Origin: Adiantum capillus-veneris
Taxonomy: Eukaryota > Streptophyta > Polypodiopsida > Polypodiales > Pteridaceae
Assembly (NCBI GenBank): GCA_014529385.2
Contig: CM043946.1
Span: forward strand, 40,183,558-40,247,557
DNA length: 64,000 nt
Reading direction: 5' to 3'
Shown: piece after piece, positions 42,778 to 55,865 of the stretch
Numbering within the stretch: position 1 is the first letter of the stretch
Layout: each line of letters opens with the position of its first letter
Program-made: the position numbers and the translations under genes
Notes under the pieces: model-generated
Databases searched by the model: none
What the model was told of the DNA's origin: nothing
What the model saw: the letters and a program-made list of their open reading frames with translations, nothing else

Positions 42778-45700
42778 TGGCTATGAGTAGTGCTTTTGAA
42801 AGAGAAGAGTACTACATCAAAAATTTTGATGGCTCAAGATTTGTCATTTAGCGGCAGTGTATGCAAGATTTTTTGATCAACAAAGGCTTCATAGCACCCT
42901 TGCGTGCAAGAGGAGAGAATGCATACCCTAATGATGAGTGGGATGGCTTGAATGAGCGTGCTATGGCGACCATTCGCCTGCACCTTGGTGAATCCATTTA
43001 CTTTACCATAATGGATAAGACTAATGCCAAAGATTTGTGGGACGCTCTATGTCAGGCTTGGGATGGCAACAACGCCTCAAACAAGGTTTTCTTGATGAAG
43101 AAATTGATGCGCATGAACATGAAAGAAGGCGGTAATGTTAGTTCTCATGTTGAACGAGTTCAACAACGTGTTTTCATAGCTTACGTCAAAAGGCCTCAAT
43201 TTTGATGATGAAATAAAGGCCATTTTCTTGCTATGTTCGCTACCATCATCATGGGATACTTTTAACACAGCCATAAGCAATTCTGCACCCAATGGAAAAC
43301 TAGATTTCAGTAGTGTTGCTGGTGCATTGCTCAGTGAGGAGATTCGACGTCAATCTCTTGATGCGAGTGGGATGGTGATGCATATGTGGCTAGTGGCAAT
43401 TGTGACAAGCAAAAGCAACATGGTCGTAGCTGCAATCGTTCACATGATCGTAGGCAAGGTTGTAGCAAGAGTTGCAGCAAAGACATGGGAAATGTAGAGT
43501 GTTAATTCTGCCATAAAAAGAGACACTTGAAGAAAGATTTCCACATAATGCAGCATGATAAGGACGAAGAGAAAGCAAGTCTGACAAACCTAAGAGCAAC
43601 GTGAAGATTGAAGAGCTTAATCTGGTTGAGTTTCCAACCATTGAAAAAGATTTTGAAGTGTCAAATGATGTGTTGATCTTCACATTGGATTTGAGTCATG
43701 ATGCATCGTTAGCTCATGGAGTGTTATGCGTAGAATTGGATTGTGGACTTAGGTGCTAGCTTCCATGTGACTCCTCACAGGGAGTGGTTTTCTACATACA
43801 CTGCCACACATGGAACACTCAAGCTAGGCAATTCTTACGATCTTGATAAATGCGGTGTGGACAACATCAAGTTTTCTATGTGTAATGGAACTGAGTTTAT
43901 GCAGCATAATGTCAGACATGTACCCAAATTGACAAAAGAGTTTGATGTTAGTTGGACAGATGGATGATTTGGGTTAAACTACCATATTTTCTCATGGTTC
44001 TTAGATTATAAACAAGGGAAATCTCATCATGCTTAAAGGCTAGAAGTCTGGCTCATTGTACTCACTTTATGGCTTTCCTGCTAAAGAGAATTCTATTTGT
44101 GTAGCCGAGCTGCCGTCTACAGAGTTGTGGCATAGCCAGCTAAGAAATATGAGTCAAAAGGGAATGAAAGTTTTCCAGCATTTTGGTTATATCCCTGTGT
44201 TGGATTATTCTAACTTCTCTTTATGTGAGAATTGCATCTATGGCAAACAGACTAAGTTGACATCAGCGCCTCTGGACAAGGAGTTAGGGAGTCCTCTAGA
44301 TCTCATTCATGGAGACTTGTGCGGACCTATTCCAGTCAAGTCACATTCATAGACGACTCTACTAGAAAGGTGCAGGTTTATCTCTTGAAGTAAAAGAGTG
44401 ACGTTTTAGTGTCTTTGAGAAGTTCTTAGCATTGGTAGAAAACCAATCATGTAGAAAGCTTCAAAATTTGTGTAGTGAAAATGGAGGCGAGTACATCTCC
44501 TTCGAGTTCAAGGAATTTTGCAGTAAAAGAGGCATTATAAGATAGTTTACCACTCCTTACACACCTTCCCAAAAGAGTGTGCTGAGAGGATGAATAGAAC
44601 CATTTAGGAATGGGTCACTTCTATGTTGTCTATGGCTAACTTACCTCAAGAATTTTGGGGAGAAGATGTTATGATGGCTGCTTACTTGATCAATTGATCA
44701 CCTAGTACACCACTAAAGTACAAGGTTCTGTAGGAGATGCGGATGAGCAAAGAGCCCAATTATGACAGGTTACGTGTATTTGGGTGTGAGACATTCTCAC
44801 ATGTGTGCCAAAAGTGCTAAGACAAAAGTTGGATCCCAAATCACACAAGTGCATCTTCATTTGATATGGTGTAGATGGAGAGATGGGATATCATCTCTGG
44901 CACCCGGAATCTAAGAAGGTCATACGTAGCTCACATGTGATATTCAACGAGTCTAAGATGCATAGAAAGCCAGTGAAAGATATTGAGTATCGTAGAGTAC
45001 GGTTTGAGGATGTCTCCCCACCACCAGTTACATAAAATGTTGGACGTGCTAGTGATGCATCTTACACTAGTACATACACACATGTTTCTCCAGATAGAGA
45101 AGAATCTAGCATTCAGGGACTTTGGAGATAGTATATCTCATGCATCTGAGCATTTTGAGCCAGGATTGGACTACTTGCTAGTCACTGATTGCGGTGAACC
45201 CACTTGCTACAAAGAGGCCATTCAAATGGATGATAGCGTGAAGTGGGAGGGGGCTATGCAATCTGAGTATAACTCGATTTTAGCCAATAAAACTTGGAAA
45301 TTGACAAAGCTACCTACGGGTAAACAAGCATTGCCATGCAAATGGGTGTACAAGAAGAAGATTATCACAGATGATGCCAAGCCTATGTATAAGGCAAAAC
45401 TGGTTGCAAAAGGGTTCAAGAAAATGGAAGGCACGGATTTCGATGAAATCTTTTCTCCAATGGTTAAGATGACTACATTGCGTCTTGTGCTTGGTGTTGT
45501 ATCCATTAAGGACTTGGAATTGGTCCAAATGGATGTGAAGACAACGTTCTTCATGGGGATCTTGAAGAGGATGTTTACATGAAATAGCTAGAGGGTTTTG
45601 TGATAAAGCCTAAGAAGCCAACACGGGTAGAATTGGTGTGTAGACTCAAGAAAGCTTTGTATGGATTAAAGCAAGGCTCAAGGCAATGGTACATCAAGTT

Positions 45701-46431
45701 TGATAAGTACATTCATTCCTAGGGTTATGTACGCAGCGAAGAGGATCACTGCTCGTACACAAAGAGGTTGAACGATGGTTCCCTCATTATTCAAATTTTG
45801 TATGTGGATGATATGCTCATAGCTAAAAAGTCCAAAGATGATATTGCACTTCTCAAGGATGCCTTAAGCAAGCACTTTTCTAGGATAGCTTTGAGAGATG
45901 CACATAACTTTCTTGATATGCGTATCAAGAGTGATCGCAAACGTGGTATACTTGAACTTTCACAGGAAGAGTATGTCCACAAGGTCTTGCAACGTTTTAA
46001 CATGCAAGGGAGGAAAGCATTGAGTACCCCAATGGTAGCATACGAAAAACTTAGCAAGCATGATTGTCCCAAATCGGATGCTGAAAAGGTAGAGATGGCA
46101 AAGGGGCCATATTCTTTGTGAGTTGGCAGTCTCATGTTCGCATGGTCAGCACACGGCCAAACATTGCATATGTAGTGGGAGTGGTCAACAGGTTTATGGA
46201 AAAACAAGGCAGAAAGCATTGGAAAGCAGTGAAGCACATCTTGAGATATGTCAAGGGCTTAGCTAGCAAGTGCTTACGCTTTGGGAACAATGATGCATCC
46301 ATAGTTGGATACACTAATTTTGATTATGCAGGCTGTGTGGGAGATCCACATCTAGCTACATTTTCTTGTTCGTTGGAGCGGTAGTTTCTTGGAGGTCATG
46401 TATCGAAAATTGCACTTCGCCTTCCACCACT
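42778..46431 (+). pseudogene. gag-pol of Copia I
   Basis: Gag starts near 42778 (EREEYYIKNFDGS), with a UBN2-like capsid: LGESIYFTIMDKTNAKDLWD. The protease is WIVDLGASFHVTPHREWF, with Leu after the catalytic Asp. Pre-integrase: ELPSTELWHSQLRNMSQKGM and CENCIYGKQTKLTS. RT: LPCKWVYKKKI, KLVAKGFKKMEGTDFDEIF, ILYVDDMLIAKKSKDD. RNase H: DASIVGYTNFDYAGCVGDP. Many stops and frameshifts (42848, 43203, 44350, 45580, 46120) inactivate it. Confidence 0.9.
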
Positions 46432-47597
46432 ATATCCTTTCATCCCTCTTTCCTAGAGAATCAAGCTTCAGATTATGACCGATTGGTGAAGGCTAGAGAG
46501 ATAACCTACCTTGGAGAAGTATATGTACATGCAATAGATTTGATAAAAGATTTTCCATCCACAACTTGGAGACTAAACAAAAAATATTCCGCAATTCCAG
46601 AGACTAGCAAACTCGTTCTCTTTGGTTGTCCAAAGTGTAAGCATAAGTGTCGACTCCTTAAGAGAAATGAGGGATTCTTAGTGTACTTGTTTTTGATTCA
46701 AGTTGATGAAGGGGAGTTAGAGGAGGAAGAGACTAATAGTCCTATCATTGGAAAGAGTAATGAAGATGTTGAATTTGAAGAAGAGATTGATATGTTATCA
46801 GAAGAACAAGAATCTGAAAATCTTGACCTTGCAATAGTTAGATCAGATACCAAGGTCTTTGAAAGCCTTAGTAAGCCTGTGGAACACTTACCTGTATCTC
46901 TTCTGTCGACCTTTCCTCTCAATGAATGTGAGTATGTCCTATTGACCTATGTTCAAAGATATTTCAATCTCAGAGAAGAGGAAGTACTTGCTATTCTTGC
47001 TCAAAGATGGAATTTTAATGTGGGTACTAATGATGAGCCAATGAAATATATAGACTTTGTGGAGCAAGAACCTACATTACAACCACTTGAAACATGTTTC
47101 AACTCAAAAATAGCTCTTAGAATATGTTTTGATAAGGCTTTGGAATATTGTAAACCTACTGAAGAAGAGTTTCTCTTAGCAAAACAAACTATTAAGGACC
47201 CTCACTTTCCAAATGAAAAAGACAACGATGCAGGGTCAAGTACATTCCAAGATATTGTTCCAATTGTAGAAGAGTCACTGAACCATGAGAAGATTGAGGG
47301 GTCCATCAACATTTGGAACGATAAACAACTAATACATGATGAAAATATCAGTGTAAGTGTTTTTTCACCTATTTTGTTGCATTTTTTAAAAGCTATTTGT
47401 CCTATCTTAATTTTATTTTTGTTTTGAAGGTACAAGCACACAAGGATGACTTTTTGAAGAGATCAAGAGGATCAAGGACACCTTACCTTAGTAGAGATGC
47501 AGATTTAAAATTTTATATAGGAAAAATAGCAAGTCCATATTTTTTATATTCCATTCAAAGTATTATGTGGATGCATACATATCAATCTTTGCTTTGA
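46432..47597 (+). pseudogene. Unrecognised two-exon coding fragment
   Basis: Coding text continues in frame past the Copia break, but a good splice acceptor (TTTCATCCCTCTTTCCTAG, ending 46456) suggests the exon really starts at 46457. It includes EITYLGEVYVHAIDLIKDFP, a Cys-rich FGCPKCKHKCRLLKRNEGF, an acidic stretch, and VEHLPVSLLSTFPLNECEYV. GTAAGT at 47353 and TTTTGTTTTGAAG ending 47429 bound a 77-bp intron that keeps the frame (phase 0). Exon two runs VQAHKDDFLKRSRGSRTPYL to a stop at 47597, with recognisable continuation in another frame to about 47810 (DIFGYAHGL, YALSIGENDPRRLT). No family is recognised; it may be cellular or from a DNA transposon. Confidence 0.5.
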
Positions 47598-48551
47598 AGA
47601 CATTGTTAAGATATTTGGGTGTCTATAAAGTTCTTGCAAATAGCAACAAAGTCATTCTTCTTGAAAGGAATAATACAATCGATATTTTTGGGTATGCTCA
47701 TGGTCTCTAAGGATCCTTAGTTGGACATGATCTAACATACAAAGGATATGCACTTTCCATTGGAGAAAATGATCCAAGAAGGTTGACACCAGGTGGTAGA
47801 AGACATTTGCTATGACATTGTGAGTTTAAAGATTCAAGACCAACAAAATACATCAAAGGACACTTTGGAAGAAGATGAAGACATGAAAATACTTGAAAAG
47901 ATTATGTAGAAACCAATAAGTGAAAAAATATAGCGCATGTATATGCTTGCTCTTTATTTTTCTATTAGTTGATCATTAAGAGACCAAACTTTGCAATCTT
48001 TGGTTCTAGTTGATCTCCATGAATCTAACTTCTATTGCACACTAGAATTCTTCCAACGTTGTCGTCTTTGAATTTGCTAAGATATTTTGATTGCCCGTGC
48101 TTGCCTTCTTACTTTTAATACCTTGTTTCTTTGTTTTTGAAGAATAATCCTTATGTAAAACCAATAGTCATAACTGTTGGATCTAGTAGTTCCACCACCA
48201 TGTCGTGTATGGGAAAAGTAAGCTCATCGTGCTTGATAATGCGAATTTTCCACTCCTTGTGTGCTCTATATTGCAAGACATCCATATGTTTTTGCAAACC
48301 ATGGAATATGATTGTATAAAGTATGTTGTAAATGAGTAGTATATCCAATTAAGTTAGAAAAATTGCATCAATGTTTATAGCAGGCATGTATTTTGTGGGT
48401 TTATATCAAAATAAAACATATTAAAAAAACATACCATGTAATGTGTTATGTTCTAAGATGACCAAGCCTCTTGCATGCGCTTGCCAAAAGCTTGGAGTGC
48501 AAGCCTCAACTTTAAGTTGGCCTCTTGAGTCCATGTTTTCTTGTCAAATAT
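47598..48551 (+). other. AT-rich region, no gene called
   Basis: The first 200 bases look like out-of-frame remains of the preceding gene. A 65-codon minus-strand frame (48348-48151: MDVLQYRAHKEWKIRIIKHD) reads like protein but has no recognised family or neighbours. Confidence 0.45.
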
Positions 48552-48873
48552 TGTTACCACCAAGCGACCACCTTTTATGTAGCCATGGGCCAGGCTTGTC
48601 GGACCCGCTAGTAGTGTATTATGTTATTGGCCGGGCTTGTTGGTCAGGTAGGAATGGTTAAGAGTGATCACCGATGAGAGGCGCACTCTAAATCTGGAAC
48701 CTATAATGTTTGGGTAAGATGGGCTAAGTGTGGGCGCCTAAATGTGAACGGGCAAGCCCATATAAAAGTCAATCTAACCTAAAACACCGCATTCTCTCAT
48801 TTGTGCAATGCAAGAAGAGTGCTCTTGCTCCATCTCCTTCTCCGTCTCCTTTGTGTACTAGTGTGTGTGTGTG

Positions 48874-48966
<93 letters not shown>

Positions 48967-49199
48967 TTGAGCATTGCGGCGGCACGATGACAGAAAGGCG
49001 GTTGAGTGTGGTGCAGCGGAGGCTCCCTCTTCTTCGCACAGAGGAATCCTCCACGACAGCAAGCGTAGAGCTGTGAGTGACACACCATTGTCATCTTTGA
49101 GCTTACTAGTTTAGGTTAGTTGCATGCATGGAGCCATTTGTGGCTCGCACACAGTGCTAGGCAAGTCCCTTGCTTCGATATGTGTGGCAAAAGCCCACA
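48552..49199 (+). repeat. 5' LTR of Gypsy D
   Basis: Weakly conserved start TGTTACCACC, end AAGCCCACA. TATA box TATAAAAG is at 48761-48768 and the GA microsatellite at about 48877-48963. It aligns with LTR-A and LTR-B. The start is approximate. Confidence 0.78.
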
Positions 49200-49203
49200 T
49201 TTT

Positions 49204-49222
49204 TGGCACCGTGCCAGGGAAT
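49204..49222 (+). promoter_or_regulatory. Primer binding site of Gypsy D
   Basis: TGGCACCGTGCCAGGGAAT, a mutated tRNA-Asp-type site at the position found in B. Confidence 0.78.
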
Positions 49223-50148
49223 TGCCTTGCACTAAGCTCAAGAGGCACTCTGTGCTTCTTTTGTAAGTGTTTGTGTTAGGAAGGAAGAGGAAGAAGAAGA
49301 AGTTATTTTCTACAAGTTTTTATTACCTGCATAATCTCTATTTTCTGCCAATGTCTGCTTGCACATAATCTTTTACTTAGTTAGTAGTTAGTGTGTTAGT
49401 AGTGAATGAGTGTTTTATGCCAATGTCTGCTTTTACACAGTTTTTTTATTTGCACAGTTAGTAGTTAGTGTGTTAGCTAGTGAATGAGTAAGCATTTAGC
49501 AGAGTAGGTAGCTTCACTGTCAGTTAGTAGTTAGCGGAGTAGTTAAGCTTAGTTAGCAGAGTAGTTAGCTGTAGAGGAGATAAAGTTAGGTTAGTTAGGA
49601 GAGTAGGTAAAGGTGTAGCGTGTCTATGGCCCAAAACGCCACTGAAACTGCGCGCGCAGTGACTACCCGAAAAAAAACCGAAAATATTTAAGCATGAGGC
49701 GTGAGTGTGTTATATGAAAATTTAGGATCAGGATCATTTTCCCAAGCCCAAGCCCAAGCCCAAGCCCTGAGTCATCAATCTTATGATATACACTAGACTC
49801 ACTCTTATATATATACCCTACCCCCACAAGAAGGAAGGAGGGCATGTGGGACAAGTTCCTCAAGTCCTCCACCATCCCCTTCACACTCACCCTTTGGACT
49901 TACTAATTCTAGTCCTCTCCCAACCTAGGAAAATACTAGTTTTAGGATTCCAAGAGCTGTATGTAACCGAATCGGGGGATGTAAAGCACGATACCTCCCT
50001 CTAGCCAAGACGCTTGTTTTGAGCTATCACACGCCATATTCTGTGGCTCGGTTATAAAAAAGGGCCACAAATACAAAAAGTTAGATTATAAACACCTAGA
50101 AAACTAGGTGAGCGTCCTTCACGGACACTCACCAACACCTGTGGAGTG
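49223..50148 (+). other. 5' leader of Gypsy D
   Basis: Non-coding. It holds a TTAG/GTTAG-rich low-complexity stretch (about 49380-49610) and a short CCCAAG array (49742-49766), both shared with the B leader. Confidence 0.7.
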
Positions 50149-53100
50149 TCGACGTCACATGCACCTACGCTCTGGTCGTGTGCTAGAGGACGAGCACATC
50201 AAGAGCGTCTCTGTTTATGAGGGCACTCATTATTCATCTACCTTAGGCTCTAGGCCCTCAACGGGAACCCAAGGTAGTACCACTTAGGACCCCCATATTG
50301 CATCAAGTGACTCTTCCTCTGACTACGAAGTCATGGAGGATTACCCAATGCCTAATCCCGATAGCTCAAGCCAAGACATGCATGCCATGGGTCCACGGTC
50401 CGGGTCAAGCGTGCTTAGTTGCTTAAAGGAAACCTTTAGTAGAGCCACTCGCTCCGAACATGGAGCTAACAATGTAAATGAGGGGGGTGGGGAAGTAAAT
50501 TCGCCATTCATGACCAACGTAGAACCCATACTCTTAGAGAATGTGCACGTGAATACTCCATTCATTGCACCCCCTGACTCTTCAGAGCTATTCCCCTCCG
50601 AGGTTATATTACCTGATGGTAGAAGCCTTGCCAAAGTGCAAGAGGTTGAGCGATATATCATTGCAGCTAGGGAAAAGGAAATTGAGAGCTTACGCAAGGC
50701 GGAGCAACGAAGAGAGTTAAAAGCAAAAGCCCCTATGTCAATATCCTTGCTAGGAGAGCAATCAAGTGCTCCTGAATTAGCGACCACTAAGGGTCAACCT
50801 GCACCTAGTTCAAAGGACACCCGTAGCACCTCAATCCTAGATGGAGCATTCTTAAATGACAACTGGGAGTACGAACTATAGATAGAAACTCTAACCGACC
50901 TATACACATGTCACACCTATCACTTGGGTTGGTTAGATGTCCTACCATCCACAACGAGTGCTACTAGTATGAAGGATAAAAAACAAAGAGTTTGTGAGGT
51001 CCATCCATAGGGTTATTGAGTTAGACAGACAGAACAAGGGGATCACATGCCTTCAACGGGTCTCATGAGATTCTTGGATATAGGGAAGGCTAAACAACCA
51101 ACCTTATTGAAAATGGAGACTCCCTCGGTAAGTCCGATGGATCCTCCATATGTTGTTTCGCCAGGGGTCTCAATGCAATCTGAGCCCACAAGTAATAGCT
51201 TTACTTTCCAAGCCCAGATCATCTTTCCCTTCATGACACCACGGCTACCATGCCTACCCCAATGCCCCTACAAGTGTGTATCAATCGTATGCACCTATGG
51301 GTCCTCGTACTCATGTAGTTCCTACCCCTCGCATTGTTTCAACAACCTATGCTCCACAATCACAACACCCAAGCTCTTATTTCCATGGGACTATACCGGC
51401 TAGCATTAGCATGTCACATCTCACATCTGCTATGCCTAGGGCCACACATATGAACTTTGGGCCGCCACGTGGCACAACACCATACCAAACGTGGAACCCA
51501 AGGGCTTACTATGTGCCAAGCCCAATGCCAATACCTACTCCACATGTAGTCTCTGGAGCGCCTTCACCCACGGTGCCTTCTCACTTAGGTGACCTGGCAA
51601 CATTTGCTCAAGCTATTGGTTGATCTATTGCTGAGAATATGCGCAACATGCCTTATATAGAACCTAGAAGTAAGGCAGTATAAATATCCAAGCTCACACA
51701 AACATTTAGTGGAGACGGGGATATGAGAAAGCATATCGAAGTGTTTGAACAAATATGTGATTCTTTAGGAGAACACAAGACCTGCATAAGAGCAATGCTT
51801 TAAGCCTAACCTTAAGTTGGAAAGGCTGGGGATTGGTGTAGAACCCTAAGGGAAGAAAAAAAGATTTACCCTACTCTTAGGAGATTGTTCTTGAAAGAAT
51901 ACATACGAAAGGGAGTGCTTTGAGGTGTAGCCTCTCAGCTCCAGAAAGCCCAACGAGAGGAAGGAGAGTCGGTGAGAGACTTTATCCGTCCCTGAAAGCA
52001 TTTGAATTCTCATTGTAATCCAAATGAGCTCTTCAATAGTAATCAATTGCTTGAAAGATTCATTAGGGGATTACGACATGAGGATATATGCAATGGCCTA
52101 GTCATTAGAGGTATCACCACTTGGAAAGTGGTCAGCACCAATGCGATCCAATCGGAGGATAATTTAATGAGTCAAGGAGAAAGAGTGTCTGTTGAGCCCA
52201 AATCTATTAGCTCGCAAGCATTGGGGCATCATCCAATGACCCTAAAGCCTATAGCTAAGGAGCCAAAGATATCTAAGATGATTCTACTAGGCCTCACCAA
52301 GGCCATTCAAGAGAGTGTTAGAGACAATCGTGCTCTTCAAAACAATCATATGTATCCAAGAAGGGAGCAACAATGGTGCTCAATATGCTATGGTCCGCAT
52401 AGTACCAATGAATGCCCTACTTTTAGAGAGAAATTCAATGGGAATTGCAATGCCTGTGGTGGGAGGTATGGTCATCAAGCTAAAGATTGCATAGTATTTA
52501 AGCATGCGATGGCCAATAGACCAACCTTAGCATGGATAAGCACACCTCGAGTGCCTGCATTGACACCAGCCCCACCTCTTGAACAAACATCACAACACAT
52601 GGTCCCTAAGGTCCAAAATGTTGTTCAAACAACACCCTTACCACTTCCAGTGCTAGGACGGCAACCACCACATCCGAGAATCACTTCTGTGAATCAAGTA
52701 TGTTGTGAGTCATCTATTGCTTGTTTGGAAGGCTATGAGGAAGATATAGACCCTAATATTGCCTACAGGATTGATGCACTTGAAGAAAGTCCACAACACT
52801 ATATGGAGGACTATTGGGGACACGTCAAACTTGTTTATTAAGTAGCTGCTCTTGCTGCAAGAGAAGAAAACACAAAGGAAAAGATCACAAAAAAGCAGCG
52901 AAGTCAGACCCGAGTTCAAAGACCAACATAGGGACTGGTGATGACCCCGTATACATGAACGACACTGAAGAGGATTCTGATTCAGGTGAAACCATGGAGA
53001 CAAAAAAGACCACTAGGAAAGAAACCACCAAGGAAGATCATCATGAGCCACAATGGCCAGGATCCAAGAAGAAGATAGGAACTTATCCAAACCCTACAGA

Positions 53101-53408
53101 GGAGATCGAGCGGGTCAAGCAATTAAGGAGTTTGGTAGAAGATACCCAAAGGGATCTAGAGCTAGCACCTAGGCAGATCCACGTTACAAACACAGTGTTC
53201 CCTACGCAACAACAACCTCAGAAAGTCCATAGACCCCTAGCCACACCTAGTGTCATCCAAGAAGAAAGTGACTTAAAGTCATGGGAAAGTGGGCGTACTC
53301 ACTTCTTGTTGGATAGAATGTTTACAGAGGGACTACCTGACCCTATCAAAGAAATGGAGATCCCATCTTCCCCATGTCAAGGGACTGAAGCCCAAATATT
53401 GCCAAATT
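50149..53408 (+). pseudogene. gag of Gypsy D
   Basis: Begins with HLRSGRVLEDEHIK. The 50333-50881 frame matches the B gag N-terminal part (DSSSQDMHAMGP). Capsid text follows, then knuckles CSICYGPHSTNEC and CNACGGRYGHQAKDC, which has one extra Gly, and a deletion of the last two knuckles near 52850. Many stops. The end lacks some codons compared with A. Confidence 0.82.
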
Positions 53409-55038
53409 GATGGATTTCATGGCTTCCAAAGTTAGAACCACCATCATGTCCAAACTATATGGAGACCCTGAGCTATTCTTAGCTCTTCGAGCTTTGCTCA
53501 ATGGAGAATTGAAGGTCGGGCTACCACAATTTTCACAGATGGATGAAGTTAGGGAGATGCCAATAAGGAATACCACCTAGATCCACAACCCAACCTAGAT
53601 GAGAACCCTGTTGTAGAAATACATGTTAACAAGTTGGGACAATACTTTGAGGGAGATGAATCCAATGCAACCATACCAATCACTACCAAGGGATTAACTA
53701 TGAACGGAATCCTTGATGGTGGCGTTGGGGTTAGCATTGTGACTAAAAATTGCTGGGAAACTATGGGAAGACCTCACCTTGGAACCACAACCATAGTAGT
53801 AAAGATGGCTAATGTGTCTATTGTTAAACCTATTGGGACGTTAGAAGATCTCAAGATCAAGGTCTTTGGATCTAAAATAAGAATTACCTTCATTGTTATG
53901 GATTTCTCCAAGAACACTATGGCATCTGAGATGATCTTGGGACGTCCTTTCATGAGGGAAGCAAAAATGGTGTATGACTGATCTAAAAACCATGTCTACT
54001 TACAATTCCAAGATTTTGTCATTCGAGTGGATCTTGTAGCTGGTCGAGCACATCCTCTAGGAAATAGGTTTATAATTAATCATAGATCTGACACCACAGT
54101 TCACTCGACCCCATTGCAATATTGTTATATGTGTAAAGAGAACATTGATGTTGGGGAAGATTCTCCTTATATGGATGTACTACCTGGGATGACTAAGTTG
54201 GACAATGTGGATTGGGTCCACCTAGCAGCAACCATAGACACTTGGGAAAATAGGGGGATGACCTGGGTAACACTTAAGGGGGATGCAATTCCACCACTCG
54301 TACCCTTAAATATGCTAGAAGCAATGCATATAGCTTTTGCTGACCTACAAGATGAAGGTCTGACTGGCATTGGAACTAGTAGCATCTCACAAGACTATAG
54401 CCCACATGATTTGGGGTCAGAATCATCAATTGAAATTGACTCTGAGGACGAAGAATCTGAGTTAAATCTTTGTGCAAATGTGGGGACAAACCATTCAGGG
54501 CCCAATGGTACCCTAGATGACAATCTATCCAAGGGAGGAGAAGACACAAATAGCGATTCATCTAGTGACTCTTCATTAGAGATCGGCCGTAATAAAAAAG
54601 TTGACAACAAGAGTAAAAGATATAAGAGGCAACGATATCGAGCAAATGTGCGTGCTAGAATAAATGAAAAGAAATCTATCGCAGAATGGATTAATATATA
54701 GGGGCATGTGATGCTCATGGAAAGTTGGTAGATAACTGGGGTGAATACCTTGAAAGCATTATGTGGCATCGCACAACTAGAGGCTACAGAGAAGCCAAAG
54801 TTGAGCCATACCGTAAGAAGACGAAAAAATCGAGAGTTAGCTCAACAACAAACCGAATTGGAAGTGAAATCATAGTTCACAGAACAACTGGACCCCACAA
54901 ACTTACACCCTGCACGTGAACATGTTAAATCCTACACCACAGAGGAACGTAAGGTTGTGTATACAAAGGCTCAAAGACAACCTATCGATGGAAGCAATGG
55001 AGTCTGTCATGGTCCAGAATAGTTAAGGAAATAGAGCT
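53409..55038 (+). pseudogene. Protease and linker of Gypsy D
   Basis: MASKVRTTIMSKLYGDPE opens the region. The protease active site is MNGILDGGVGVSIVTKNCWE and its end MILGRPFMREAKMVYD, then a stop. The acidic and basic linker (IDSEDEESELNL, KSKRYKRQRYRANVRARI) matches B. It ends with stops just before RT would begin. Confidence 0.85.
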
Positions 55039-55621
55039 AGGTGTAATGTACCCAACATTTATCCATATAAATCATTTCACTTATTTTGCAAAGTAATTGC
55101 GATTCTTAATTTTGTGAGTCATCATGAGTTTATTAGAGCAATCGGATTTAGAATCTATTTATTCTTTCTTAATGTGGAACAATAGGTTTATGTGGGAACC
55201 TAATCTATGTGTGAAGAAAAACTTAGAGATAGTATTTTTAGGAAAGAAAGAGAGGTGAGTCAAAATTAGGATACTTCTTTCTTTCTCTCTCTCAAGATAG
55301 AATGGGAACTTGTAAGTATAGATCTTTTTAAAAATCGCGCATAAGATTCGCGAACATTTTAATTTTTTTCTTTTAACATATTAGAGCCGCGACAACGCGT
55401 GATCTTTTCCTTCTCCTATTCTTGAAACCCTCTCAGTATTCTTAGCACCCCCCTAGGACTTATATAAAGGACCCTTCTCCTCTCAGTTTGAACACACACA
55501 TCTACAGAAGCAGAAGCTCTCTTGCAACAACGTGTCGGAGGGAGCCTCTCTCCCTTAACCTCTGACTTTCAAGCCATCTCCATCTCGAATCGTCGACGTG
55601 CCGTCTCCCGGTTTGTGAACA

Positions 55622-55656
<35 letters not shown>

Positions 55657-55687
55657 AACGTGCTTTTCTTTTCTCTATTCCGAAGCT
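55039..55687 (+). promoter_or_regulatory. Host-like promoter and 5' UTR
   Basis: TATATAAA at 55461-55468 is followed by a CT-rich leader with a CT tract at about 55624-55652, and an ATG in good context at 55688. Sequence from 55039 to 55440 has no other feature I can name. Confidence 0.45.
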
Positions 55688-55865
55688 ATGGCTCTGAAGC
55701 ATGTAACGGGAAGTTTTAAGGACGCCCATGCCGTTGCACCACCAAGGAAGGTGGAAAGAAAGGTGTCTACTTCGAACGTATCTCATGCGGAAGCATCAAC
55801 CGAAGAAGAAGTCGAAGCCGTTAACCCTCCGACACAGGAGTTAGCCCCACGTGCTCCAAATCCGG
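55688..55865 (+). CDS. Possible first exon, unknown protein
   Basis: ATG at 55688 gives MALKHVTGSFKDAHAVAPPR, then a Lys/Glu-rich stretch (EASTEEEVEAVNPPTQE) to APNP, where CCG|GTAAGA is a good splice donor at 55866. Without splicing the frame runs on to a stop at 55918. No domain is recognised. It could be a host gene's first exon or the start of an uncharacterised mobile gene. No acceptor is assigned. Confidence 0.4.

Larger units (their letters stand above)
39758..46431 (+). mobile_element. Copia I, 3'-truncated
   Basis: 5' LTR 39758-39939 (TGTTGGGTTTCAGG to CTCTCCATCA), primer site, an unusually long leader (about 2.8 kb) containing a MITE-like insertion, then gag-pol from 42778. It stops inside RNase H near 46431 with no 3' LTR in the window. 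Confidence 0.83.
48552..55038 (+). mobile_element. Gypsy D: Athila-like relative of A and B, 3'-truncated
   Basis: 5' LTR, tRNA-Asp-type primer site, leader, degenerate gag, protease and linker, co-linear with B up to the start of the RT segment, then lost at about 55038. No 3' LTR. The truncation point falls just after the YTKAQRQPIDGSNGV motif that precedes RT in B. Confidence 0.87.
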
